Part shown: in pieces, positions 1-6,298 of the stretch | Layout of the letters: each line of letters begins with the position of its first letter | How positions within the stretch are numbered: the first letter of the stretch is position 1 | Assembly (NCBI GenBank): GCA_003524335.1 | Contig: DQHV01000273.1 | Coordinates: forward strand, 4,210 to 11,307 | Origin: Candidatus Aminicenantota bacterium | GTDB taxonomy: Bacteria; Acidobacteriota; Aminicenantia; Aminicenantales; UBA8522 | DNA: 7,098 bases | Reading direction: 5' to 3' | Made by a program: the position numbers and the translations under genes | The notes under the pieces: generated by a model | The model's database searches: none | What the model saw: only the letters and a program-made list of their open reading frames with translations | Told to the model about the DNA's origin: nothing

Positions 1-1418
1 TCCCTCGAGTAGAGCAACGGTGTCGCCGGCCGCGTGGTCCGGATATAGCAAAGCCCCTGATGGCGGGCGGCGGACTCGACACAGGCCTCGGCCGAAAAGG
101 CGTCGCTCGGGTAGAGGACGACACACCCGGGGATCGGCCGGAAGATGGCCAGGTCCTCGAGCCCCATCTGGGACGGCCCATCCTCACCGATGCTCACGCC
201 CACGTGAGAGCCGCAGAGCTTGAGGTTAGCGAAAGAATAGGCGGCCATGCGGACCTGGTCGTGGGCCCGGGTGAGGAAAGCAGCGAAGGTGGCGATAAAT
301 GGGAGGAACCCTTTGGCGGCCATCCCCATGCCCATCCCGACCATGTTCTGCTCGGCAATATACGACTGGATCGATCTCGCCGGAAAAGAGGCGAAAAACT
401 TCTCGGCATAGGTCGAGTTCTTGACATCGCCGTCGAGCGCGACTACCCAGTCGTTGATCCGTCCGAGTTTCTCCAGCGCAATCCCGTAAGCCAAGCGGGT
501 GGCCGTCTTATCCGCATAGGCCGTCCGCTCGAACGTGAACATCATCTTCCAATCCGGCCGAAGCGCTTTTTTCGGCCGGGGGACAAGTTTTCTCGAATCG
601 ACCGCCGGCATCGAACCGACTTCCGCGAGAGCCCTCTGCATCTCTTCCTCCTTGAGCGGCTTGCCGTGCCAGCCGTTCTTGTCCTCGAGAAAAGAGACGC
701 CCTTGCCCTTCACGGTTTTGGCCAGCACGACCGCCGGGCCGCCGGACTTGCGGACCTTTCCAAAGACAGTCAGGATGGCCGGGATATCATGCCCGTTCAC
801 CCTGTGGACCGTCCATCCGAAGGCCCGGAACTTGCGCGCATAGGCGCCGAGGTCATGGCCGTGCATGGTGGCCTCGGACTGGCCGAGCCGATTGATGTCG
901 ACCACGGCCACCAGATTCTTGAGGCCAAAATGGGCCGCGGTGCCGGCCGCTTCCCAAACAGCGCCCTCCGCGCATTCTCCGTCCCCCATCAGGACGAAGG
1001 TCCGGCCGGGAGAGCGGCCCAGCTTCTGAGCAAGGGCCATGCCGACGCCGACCGAGAGGCCCTGGCCCAGGGAACCCGTGGCCGCCTTCACCCAGTTCAT
1101 CCGCGGCGTGGGATGGCCTTCGAGGCGGGAGCTGATCTTGCGGAGGTCCATGAGCTCATCTTCCGGGATGATCCCCGCTTCGGCATAGGCCGCCCAGAGA
1201 ATGGGCGCGGCGTGCCCTTTGGACAGGACGAATTCGTCGTTGCCCCAGTTTTCTGGATCGCTGACCTCGTACCGCATCTCGCTAAAAAAGAGAGCGGCCA
1301 TCAGTTCGGCCATGGACAGGCAGGTCGTCGGATGGCCGGATCCGGCCCGGGTGGTCATGCGCAGAGAATGGATGCGCAGCCGTACGGCGATCTTTTGGAG
1401 GACCTCGGCTTTCGTCAT
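1..1418 (-). CDS. tkt: Transketolase, short animal-like type (C-terminus beyond the left edge)
   Basis: Transketolase moves two-carbon ketol units between sugar phosphates in the non-oxidative pentose phosphate pathway, using thiamine diphosphate and a divalent metal in the cytoplasm. Reading the minus strand from the ATG at 1418 gives 472 residues starting MTKAEVLQKIA. Visible motifs are AGSGHPT (about residues 25-31), LSKGHAAPIL (65-74), ATGSLGQGL (113-121), and the ThDP/metal motif GDGE (145-148) ending in DINRLGQS (174-181). After these comes the start of the pyrimidine domain with ALDGDVKNST, YIAEQNMV and GVSIGEDGPSQMGLEDLA. The protein follows the human TKT sequence closely from recall (IAEQNMV, TFAAFFTRA, SIGEDGPSQM), so the full length should be about 620-630 residues and roughly a quarter is missing. 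An in-frame ATG nine bases upstream (1427) overlaps the ribosome site AAAGGA (1427-1432), whereas 1418 lies 8 nt from it, so 1418 is preferred. The domains run unbroken; I see no frameshift. Confidence 0.95.
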   Translation of the reverse strand, partial: MTKAEVLQKIAVRLRIHSLRMTTRAGSGHPTTCLSMAELMAALFFSEMRYEVSDPENWGNDEFVLSKGHAAPILWAAYAEAGIIPEDELMDLRKISSRLEGHPTPRMNWVKAATGSLGQGLSVGVGMALAQKLGRSPGRTFVLMGDGECAEGAVWEAAGTAAHFGLKNLVAVVDINRLGQSEATMHGHDLGAYARKFRAFGWTVHRVNGHDIPAILTVFGKVRKSGGPAVVLAKTVKGKGVSFLEDKNGWHGKPLKEEEMQRALAEVGSMPAVDSRKLVPRPKKALRPDWKMMFTFERTAYADKTATRLAYGIALEKLGRINDWVVALDGDVKNSTYAEKFFASFPARSIQSYIAEQNMVGMGMGMAAKGFLPFIATFAAFLTRAHDQVRMAAYSFANLKLCGSHVGVSIGEDGPSQMGLEDLAIFRPIPGCVVLYPSDAFSAEACVESAARHQGLCYIRTTRPATPLLYSR

Positions 1419-1426
1419 CGGGTTCA

Positions 1427-1432
1427 TCCTTT
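1427..1432 (-). promoter_or_regulatory. Ribosome binding site deciding the transketolase start
   Basis: The minus strand reads AAAGGA here, followed by 8 nt and then the ATG at 1418. The alternative in-frame ATG at 1427 overlaps this motif and so has no usable spacing. This favours a protein beginning MTKAEV over one beginning MNPMTKAEV. Confidence 0.6.
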
Positions 1433-1458
1433 CTTATGAAAAGACCGAAAGGAAATTC

Positions 1459-1488
1459 ATTATAATATCAATTAAAAAAGGGAAACAA
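1459..1488 (-). promoter_or_regulatory. Putative sigma-70-type promoter of transketolase
   Basis: On the minus strand a perfect TATAAT lies at 1464-1459, with TTGTTT at 1488-1483 and an 18-bp spacer. The block from 1440 to 1500 is strikingly AT-rich compared with the GC-rich surroundings. Transcription would start near 1452 and leave a leader of about 34 nt that includes the AAAGGA ribosome site. The -35 match is weak (TTG only), the -10 match is perfect. Confidence 0.55.
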
Positions 1489-1530
1489 CTCCTAAATTTT
1501 TGATTCCCCTATCCCACCTCAAATTCAACA

Positions 1531-1715
1531 TTGAAAGAAGGGGTGGCGCGGTGCGTCGCCGCCCGCCCGCAGCGATCGGAGATGCTCTTAAGAATCTGTC
1601 CGTATACTTATTTATCTCCCCTTCCCCTCTTAACTAAATAAGAGGGGCCTCGGAACAGGCAAGCATCTCCGAACAGGCCTACGGAGACGCGCCGCGACAG
1701 GACCCCTTCTTTCAA
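1531..1715. repeat. Long imperfect palindrome (about 185 bp) with 14-bp perfect terminal inverted repeats
   Basis: The outer arms are perfect inverted repeats: TTGAAAGAAGGGGT at 1531-1544 and ACCCCTTCTTTCAA at 1702-1715. Further pairs are nested almost concentrically: 1547-1557 with 1686-1696 (11 bp, one G-T pair), 1576-1586 with 1662-1672 (TCGGAGATGCT, 11 bp perfect), 1596-1602 with 1651-1658 (one bulge), and 1607-1614 with 1635-1642 (CTTATTTA, 8 bp). All share a centre near 1623-1627. The core can also fold as CCCCTCTTA (1624-1632) with TAAGAGGGG (1639-1647) around a 6-nt loop. The octamer GAACAGGC occurs twice, at 1653 and 1671. No convincing ORF lies inside. It sits between two outward-facing promoters, so it is not the terminator of either neighbour. 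It resembles a MITE-like or other intergenic palindromic element, or a structured RNA; the sequence alone cannot decide. Confidence 0.7.
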
Positions 1716-1722
1716 CTCTAAT

Positions 1723-1742
1723 TCTCACCTTTCTAGGTGAGA
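1723..1742. repeat. Perfect 8-bp hairpin with 4-nt loop
   Basis: TCTCACCT (1723-1730), loop TTCT, then AGGTGAGA (1735-1742). It starts eight bases outside the right arm of the long palindrome and 43 bp before the -35 of the ferritin-like operon. No T-tract follows on either strand, so it is not a standard intrinsic terminator. It may be an operator or part of the neighbouring palindromic element. Confidence 0.5.
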
Positions 1743-1785
1743 GCCTGCCCCAAAAAATCATCTCGGGAATCCTCTCCGGCGGTTA

Positions 1786-1814
1786 TTGACCCTCCTGGGC
1801 ACACGTTCGACAAT
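1786..1814 (+). promoter_or_regulatory. Putative promoter of the ferritin-like gene pair
   Basis: TTGACC (1786-1791; 5 of 6 to consensus) is separated by 17 bp from GACAAT (1809-1814; 4 of 6). The predicted start is near 1821, giving a leader of about 40 nt before the ATG at 1860. The -35 hexamer is repeated in inverted form downstream as GGTCAA (1824-1829), so the pair TTGACC/GGTCAA brackets the -10. That could be chance or an operator. Confidence 0.5.
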
Positions 1815-1859
1815 AGGGCGCGAGGTCAAAGCACTGGGCAGAACAGAAGGACCCGATAA

Positions 1860-2336
1860 ATGGATGACATGTACTTGAAGGCCGGGCAGATCCTAGATTT
1901 GCTGGGCGAGATCGAGCTCATCATGGCGGAGCTGTACAGACGATTCTCTCATTCCTTCGTCCAGGACAGAGTCCTATGGGCAGACCTGAGTGGGGATAAA
2001 AAAGGCAACGCTGGCCTGGCGACCGAACTCAAAAACGCCCTCCTCAAGAACGGCTCGCCCTTCGAGGTCGGGAAAATCAACCTTCTTGTCATCGGCACCT
2101 TGCGTCAGGGCGTAGAAAGCCAGTTGGAACGCCTTCAGAGGGGAGAGCTCGGGCGGCAGAACGCCTTCTTCATCGCCCGGGACTTCGAGAAAACTCTGAT
2201 CGAACAGCGCTTCTACGAATCCATCCGGAGCGAGAACCCGGAATACCGGGCCATCCAGGAAAAGATACGGAATGAGAAAAATCTCCACCTTGAAAAACTG
2301 GAGAATTATATCAAGACTCTCTTTCCACTCACCTAA
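1860..2336 (+). CDS. Ferritin-like four-helix protein with degenerate diiron site
   Basis: This is a 158-residue, almost wholly helical, soluble protein with no signal peptide. Its layout matches small ferritin-like proteins. Helix 1 is around 13-30 (E19 through Y26), a second helix starts with LW at 39-40, and two later helices carry E110, E115, E120 and E139. The usual DExxHA ligand motif of helix 2 reads DKKGNA (46-51), so Glu is Lys47 and His is Asn50. The helix 4 motif reads NEKNLH (138-143), with E139 followed by His143 rather than His142. Metal binding is therefore doubtful, and the fold call rests on pattern, not on a search. The ATG follows an in-frame TAA at 1857-1859 and a good AGAAGGA (1845-1851) with 8 nt spacing; Met4 is an alternative. 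It is the first gene of a likely two-gene operon. Its role is unknown; partnering the next protein is possible. Confidence 0.75.
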   Translation: MDDMYLKAGQILDLLGEIELIMAELYRRFSHSFVQDRVLWADLSGDKKGNAGLATELKNALLKNGSPFEVGKINLLVIGTLRQGVESQLERLQRGELGRQNAFFIARDFEKTLIEQRFYESIRSENPEYRAIQEKIRNEKNLHLEKLENYIKTLFPLT

Positions 2337-2360
2337 AAATGAGGGAGTTAGGAGGCAACG

Positions 2361-2813
2361 ATGACACTTACAGAAACGCTCGATGAGGCGATTTTGCTTG
2401 AGGAAGAGGTTTTTTCTTGCTATGACTTCCTGAGCAAGATCACCCAGGACGGTGCGGCCGAGGATATAAGGAAGCTGGCCCGAGAAGAGAGGAGTCATAT
2501 TAACGTCCTGGCGACCGGGAAAAATTTTGTCCTCCGGACGCCGGACCTGTTCGGCAAAGAAACCATGCCCGCCGCCGAGATCCGCGAGGGAATCAAGAGC
2601 GCGTGCCGCATACGACAGGACCTGGAAAAAAAGAAAATCACTGTTAAGCAGGCCCTGGAGAGACTCTCTGAACTGGAGCAGAAATTCGAAAAGATTCACA
2701 TGAACACGGCCGTGGAGTTCAAGGATTATTCTTTGAAGAAGCTCTTCGAAGCCCTCGCCCGGGCCGACGCCGAACACCGCCAGCGGCTGGAGCGGCTGGT
2801 CGCCCAACTCTGA
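2361..2813 (+). CDS. Ferritin-like (rubrerythrin-type helical domain) protein
   Basis: The protein has 150 residues, is soluble and helical, and has no C-terminal rubredoxin Cys4 domain. Family members bind a diiron centre in a four-helix bundle and act in peroxide reduction, iron handling or oxygen sensing. Visible ligand candidates are E14-E16 in helix 1 (LLEEEVFSCYDFL), EERSH at 42-46 (E43 and H46, the classic ExxH), E106/E110 or E119 in helix 3, and DAEH at 136-139, where Asp136 replaces the usual Glu before His139. The site thus looks mostly kept, unlike the preceding gene. AGGAGG (2350-2355) lies 5 nt before the ATG, and only 24 bp separate it from the upstream stop, so both are probably on one transcript. 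The stop lies 9 bp from the stop of the convergent DUF5107 gene. Substrate and physiological role cannot be read from the sequence. Confidence 0.8.
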   Translation: MTLTETLDEAILLEEEVFSCYDFLSKITQDGAAEDIRKLAREERSHINVLATGKNFVLRTPDLFGKETMPAAEIREGIKSACRIRQDLEKKKITVKQALERLSELEQKFEKIHMNTAVEFKDYSLKKLFEALARADAEHRQRLERLVAQL

Positions 2814-2822
2814 GCCCGACTA

Positions 2823-5800
2823 TCAGAGCTCTCTCACGGCCCGGGAAAAATGGGGATACAGCTTCAAGGCATGATGGAATTCGGCTTTGGCCTCAGCCTC
2901 CTGTCCCAGGCCGCGCAATCCCAATCCCAGAAGATAATGGAGATAAGCTTCCCTCCTGTCGGCCGATTCCTTCTCCCCGAACTTGGCGAAGTAATCCCCG
3001 GCCGGGGCCTTCTCCAATCCGGCGCGGGCAAAACGGACCAGGCCCTCAAAAGATTCCCGGGCGCGCGGCTCCTCGCCGACCTTTCTCCAGGACAGTCCCT
3101 GATAGTATGTCGACTCGGACGGACCGGCCATAACCTCTGCTGAACGCCGGAACGCTTCCCTCGACTTCTCCCTTTCCCCGATGGAATCAAGGGCGGTGCC
3201 GATAAAATAATAGACCTCCGGATCTCTCCCTCCGGCGGCCGGCTTGCCGACCTCGAGGTTTTCGGGGTATTCGAGGGCAGCCTGGAAGTCCTGGAGCGCC
3301 TGACCCGCTTTCCCTTCGGCCAGCCGGCGCTGCCCGCGGCCGAGGTGGGCATCGACATAGACACCATGGATCTCCCCCCCTCCTTCCCAGACATGAAAGT
3401 GATGGCTTCCCAGAAGCTCGATCGCCCGGTCATGCCGGCCGAGCTCGACAAGCAGGACGACCTCGCGAGACAGGGCGTCGTCCCGTCCGGCTACGACGCT
3501 ATGGTTCTTGGACAGGACGTCGAGCCGTATCTCCGGTGAGACACCGGAGAGGTCATAGAGCCCATCGAGCTCAGAGTAAAGCCGGGGATCGGCGGGATCG
3601 CAGGCAACGGCCTTTTCCAAACATGCCACGGCCCGCGGCAGGTCGTTTTCCACCCGAGAATAAGCGAGGCCGAGGTTCCGGTGGGCGGTGGCGAATGTCC
3701 CGTCCAGCCCGACGGCCTTCTCCCATTCTGCCATCGCCGCTTCGGGCAGACGATCAAAAAGCAGGTTCCCGAGATAGTAGGGAGCGCGGGCATCCCGCGG
3801 ATTATTGCTTTCCGCCCATCTCAGGACGGCAATATCTTCGAGACGGAAGGGAAAGCCATGATCAGGAGGCATCGTCATCGCTTTTTGGAGATGCCGCCGG
3901 GCCCCGGACTCATCCCCCAGCTTGTGATAGTAATAGGCCAGGTCATAGTGAAGCATCGGGCCGGAAGCCCCCGCGGCCGTCCCGTTCGCCAGGCGGGAAA
4001 GGACGTCGATGGCGTCATCATAAAGACCGCAGGCCGCGTAGTCGGAGGCGAGCTCCAGGTAGTTCTCCGCAGCATCCCGCATCTTGAGCTTCAAGCCGGC
4101 CGCCAGATCGTCGGAGTCCTCATCGAAACCGCGGACGGCCCTGATCATTTGGAGCTCATTGGCCGCCCAAAAATCAAGGGGATCGGCGGCCAGGCTCCGC
4201 CGGGCTGTTCCTTCCGCTTCCTCGAGCCGGCCAAGCTTCCGGAGAAGAGTCGCTTTGATGTTGCCGGCCCGGCTGTCCGACGCGTTTGTCCCCACCGAGC
4301 GTTCGGCCTGTCCGAGGGCTTCACAATATCGCTGCCGGCCGGCTGCGAGCTCGGCCATCTGAGCCGCGGCCGCCGCCGTCCAGCCGGCGTCCCAGGAAGC
4401 GCGGCCGAAGGCCTCCTCGGCCTCCGGTGCCTTCTCCAAGAACCTCAGGGCGACTCCCCAATAATAAAGCGCTTCTCCGTCCTTGGGCCGGGTGTAATCC
4501 TCTCCCGCCCGGGCGACCGCCCGGAGGAGATGCGCCTCCGCCTCTTCAAACATCCCCCTCATCAGGTAGAGCCGTCCGAGGGCCGTGTGGATATGGGAAT
4601 CGTCCGGGTCCCTTCTAAGAGCTTCCTCATAAAAGGGGTAAGGCTCGAGGGCGGGGTTGTAAAACTGCTCGAGGCGAAGGCCCGTGAGATACAGCTCCTC
4701 GTTCGTCTTGATCTCCGGCGGCGCCGGAGGCGGAATCACTGGATCGGGCAGAGGAATCACTTCTTTCTTTTTCGGCCGGTAGGCGACAAGTTCCCGACGG
4801 TCCTCGGCAGCCAGGGAAAGGCGCAGGGATTCCGGCTCCACAAGCTGCGGCAGCTGGACCTCGGACGTGAACGGTTCGCCGGGACCGATATCGGTCGTCT
4901 TTTCAAAAACCACCTTCCCCCCCGCCTCCAGGACGATCCGCGCATTTTTCCGGACAGCCGTCGTGACGAAACCCAAAAAGACTCTGCCGCCTCCCCTCAC
5001 CTCCAGGTTGCAGGCGGCCTCGGCATTGGCGTTCTTGACCGCTCCAATGGCGCGGAGAGGATACCAATATTGGGTGACCGTCTTGACTTCGCCCGGCCTG
5101 ACCCAGCTGTAGTCGGGCTGGTTATCCGAGAACGACCCGAACATGAGCTCGAGGTAGGGGCCGTCGCGGTCGGTCAGGATCTTCTCCCAGCGCGCCCCCT
5201 CGCTCCCGGTACCCCAGGTCCAAAGTTTTTTCCCCGGGACGAGCCTGTGGTCACCCACAAAGACGACGCCGGCGTTTTGGCCATGGTCGTATCCCGCGAA
5301 GAAATCTTCTTTGGACCCAAAGGCAAAAAAGGAGGTCGGCGAGGGATGGTTTTTCCACCAGGAGACGTCCACCCCTTTCGTATAGTCGACGCCGTTATAG
5401 ACCTCGCGGGAGATAGGCCAGTGGGAGAATTGGTTCTTCCCGTGAAAGGTCGCCAATCCCGTGCCCGGCGGGAAGATGATCTGATAGTCTTCGTTGGCGT
5501 GGACGGCGACGTTGGCCCAGCAGAGGACCGAGTGAGCGAAAGGCGTGCGGTTGATGATCCTGGTACTGACTTCGAGGACGGAACTTTCCGGCCGGATGGT
5601 CAGACCGACGACCCAGCGCATCCGCTGGCGGAGCTCGAGTTCCCCCACCCAGGCGGTCTTGCTCCCGTCGGCCGCTTCAGTGATCGTCCAGTCCACCGGC
5701 ATGAAGGTCGTGGCCCGGTGATGATGGGGGATGTTCCACTCTACGCCCCCCGAGATCCAGGCGCCGAGCATTCCAATGAGCGCCGGCTTGATGACGTGCT

Positions 5801-6176
5801 GACGATAGAAAAAATCGTAGCCGTTCGTCTTATCCACCGCCTGGAAGATCCGGCCTCCGACCTCGGGAAGGACGCAGTAGCGGACGTATCTGTTTTCCAG
5901 AACAAGGGCCGCATACGGCTTGTCCACGCGCTCGTCGGTCAGCACATCGAGGAAGGGATAGGGATAGACCGGACCCTTGGCGCCCTGATAGGCCCTCCCA
6001 AAATAAAATATCGGGTTGCGCTCGGGCGGGCCGGGAAGATAGGTCGGAATGACGATCGTCTCCTGCCGGATCCTGACTGCTGAATCGCCCGGCCGAGAAC
6101 TCGCCGTGCTGGAAACGATGATGATAGCGAGGCCAGCCAGCAGGATGTAAAGCCGACCGGAAGTTTTCTTTCTCAT
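2823..6176 (-). CDS. Exported DUF5107 domain protein with long C-terminal TPR array
   Basis: A 1,117-residue protein. Residues 1-27 look like a signal peptide: MRKK, then a hydrophobic stretch to about 21, then SSTASS, so export to the periplasm or outside is likely. Residues about 45-375 match DUF5107 as I know it: LVLENRYVRYCVLPEVGGRI (91-110), the segment GMLGAWISGGVEWNIPHHHR (135-154), and VHANEDYQIIFPP (225-237). A beta-rich segment follows (about 388-468), then a proline-rich linker (476-488). From about 500 to the end there are around 13 TPR-like helical hairpins, for example TALGRLYLMRGMFEEAEAHL (531-550), 831-861, 942-971 and 1077-1108. DUF5107 is related to galactose-mutarotase-like beta-sandwiches and is often found near carbohydrate-use genes; its activity is not established to my knowledge. 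The ATG at 6176 has GGAGG 5 nt upstream; an in-frame ATG at 6215 would add 13 residues but lies upstream of the predicted transcription start. No carbohydrate genes are visible next to it. Confidence 0.88.
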   Translation of the reverse strand: MRKKTSGRLYILLAGLAIIIVSSTASSRPGDSAVRIRQETIVIPTYLPGPPERNPIFYFGRAYQGAKGPVYPYPFLDVLTDERVDKPYAALVLENRYVRYCVLPEVGGRIFQAVDKTNGYDFFYRQHVIKPALIGMLGAWISGGVEWNIPHHHRATTFMPVDWTITEAADGSKTAWVGELELRQRMRWVVGLTIRPESSVLEVSTRIINRTPFAHSVLCWANVAVHANEDYQIIFPPGTGLATFHGKNQFSHWPISREVYNGVDYTKGVDVSWWKNHPSPTSFFAFGSKEDFFAGYDHGQNAGVVFVGDHRLVPGKKLWTWGTGSEGARWEKILTDRDGPYLELMFGSFSDNQPDYSWVRPGEVKTVTQYWYPLRAIGAVKNANAEAACNLEVRGGGRVFLGFVTTAVRKNARIVLEAGGKVVFEKTTDIGPGEPFTSEVQLPQLVEPESLRLSLAAEDRRELVAYRPKKKEVIPLPDPVIPPPAPPEIKTNEELYLTGLRLEQFYNPALEPYPFYEEALRRDPDDSHIHTALGRLYLMRGMFEEAEAHLLRAVARAGEDYTRPKDGEALYYWGVALRFLEKAPEAEEAFGRASWDAGWTAAAAAQMAELAAGRQRYCEALGQAERSVGTNASDSRAGNIKATLLRKLGRLEEAEGTARRSLAADPLDFWAANELQMIRAVRGFDEDSDDLAAGLKLKMRDAAENYLELASDYAACGLYDDAIDVLSRLANGTAAGASGPMLHYDLAYYYHKLGDESGARRHLQKAMTMPPDHGFPFRLEDIAVLRWAESNNPRDARAPYYLGNLLFDRLPEAAMAEWEKAVGLDGTFATAHRNLGLAYSRVENDLPRAVACLEKAVACDPADPRLYSELDGLYDLSGVSPEIRLDVLSKNHSVVAGRDDALSREVVLLVELGRHDRAIELLGSHHFHVWEGGGEIHGVYVDAHLGRGQRRLAEGKAGQALQDFQAALEYPENLEVGKPAAGGRDPEVYYFIGTALDSIGEREKSREAFRRSAEVMAGPSESTYYQGLSWRKVGEEPRARESFEGLVRFARAGLEKAPAGDYFAKFGEKESADRREAYLHYLLGLGLRGLGQEAEAKAEFHHALKLYPHFSRAVREL

Positions 6177-6180
6177 CTGT

Positions 6181-6187
6181 TCCTCCC
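6181..6187 (-). promoter_or_regulatory. Ribosome binding site deciding the DUF5107 protein start
   Basis: The minus strand reads GGGAGGA just before ACAG and the ATG at 6176. This strong site, followed at once by a basic n-region and a hydrophobic core, favours 6176 over the longer in-frame ATG at 6215, which would bury the signal peptide behind 13 extra residues. Confidence 0.75.
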
Positions 6188-6205
6188 AGGGGAGGGCTTT
6201 CCTCA

Positions 6206-6234
6206 CTCTTAGCAACTCTCCCGCTGGAAGTCAA
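6206..6234 (-). promoter_or_regulatory. Putative promoter of the DUF5107/TPR gene
   Basis: On the minus strand TTGACT (6234-6229; 5 of 6 to consensus) is followed after 17 bp by TAAGAG (6211-6206; 3 of 6). The predicted start is near 6199, giving a leader of about 23 nt that holds the GGGAGGA site. The good -35 and ideal spacing support it; the -10 is weak, so an activator may be needed, or the gene may be read from upstream. Confidence 0.4.
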
Positions 6235-6298
6235 CCGCCCCTAAAAAGAGTCTGAGCGTTTCTCACCGCAAAGGCTTCCGGATGGGCTGACCGTCCGG

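Noticed and set aside
60..1439. Plus-strand open frame of 459 residues opposite transketolase
   Set aside because: It is antisense to a clear transketolase with all motifs; the product is rich in Arg, Gly and Pro with no recognisable domain. Long antisense frames are common opposite GC-rich genes.
1531..1715. Palindrome as a CRISPR repeat, tRNA or rRNA fragment
   Set aside because: There is no regular spaced direct repeat, no cloverleaf with a T-loop motif and no rRNA-like stretch; only nested inverted repeats are seen.
1783..1917. Minus-strand cysteine-rich reading (FCSAQCFDLAPYCRTCAQEGQ-like, ending at TAA 1785-1783) resembling a small zinc-binding tail
   Set aside because: The frame is closed by a stop at 1920-1918 and holds no ATG, GTG or TTG start, and it overlaps the promoter and start of the first ferritin-like gene. 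The cysteine spacing is probably chance.
1974..2807. Minus-strand open frame of 277 residues spanning both ferritin-like genes
   Set aside because: It crosses two well-supported plus-strand genes that have good ribosome sites and ferritin-like ligand patterns; its own translation has no recognised motif.
3681..6083. Plus-strand open frame of 800 residues opposite the DUF5107/TPR gene
   Set aside because: The minus-strand protein has a signal peptide, a ribosome site and domain structure. The antisense product shows none of these and its length follows from codon bias of the real gene.
6243..6298. Possible terminator after the dNTPase gene (CCGGA/TCCGG stem at 6298-6294 and 6282-6278, and a run of five T on the minus strand near 6247-6243)
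   Set aside because: The 5-bp stem has a 10-nt or longer loop and is about 30 nt away from the T run; a nearer TGAG/CTCA stem is only 4 bp. Neither forms a proper intrinsic terminator.
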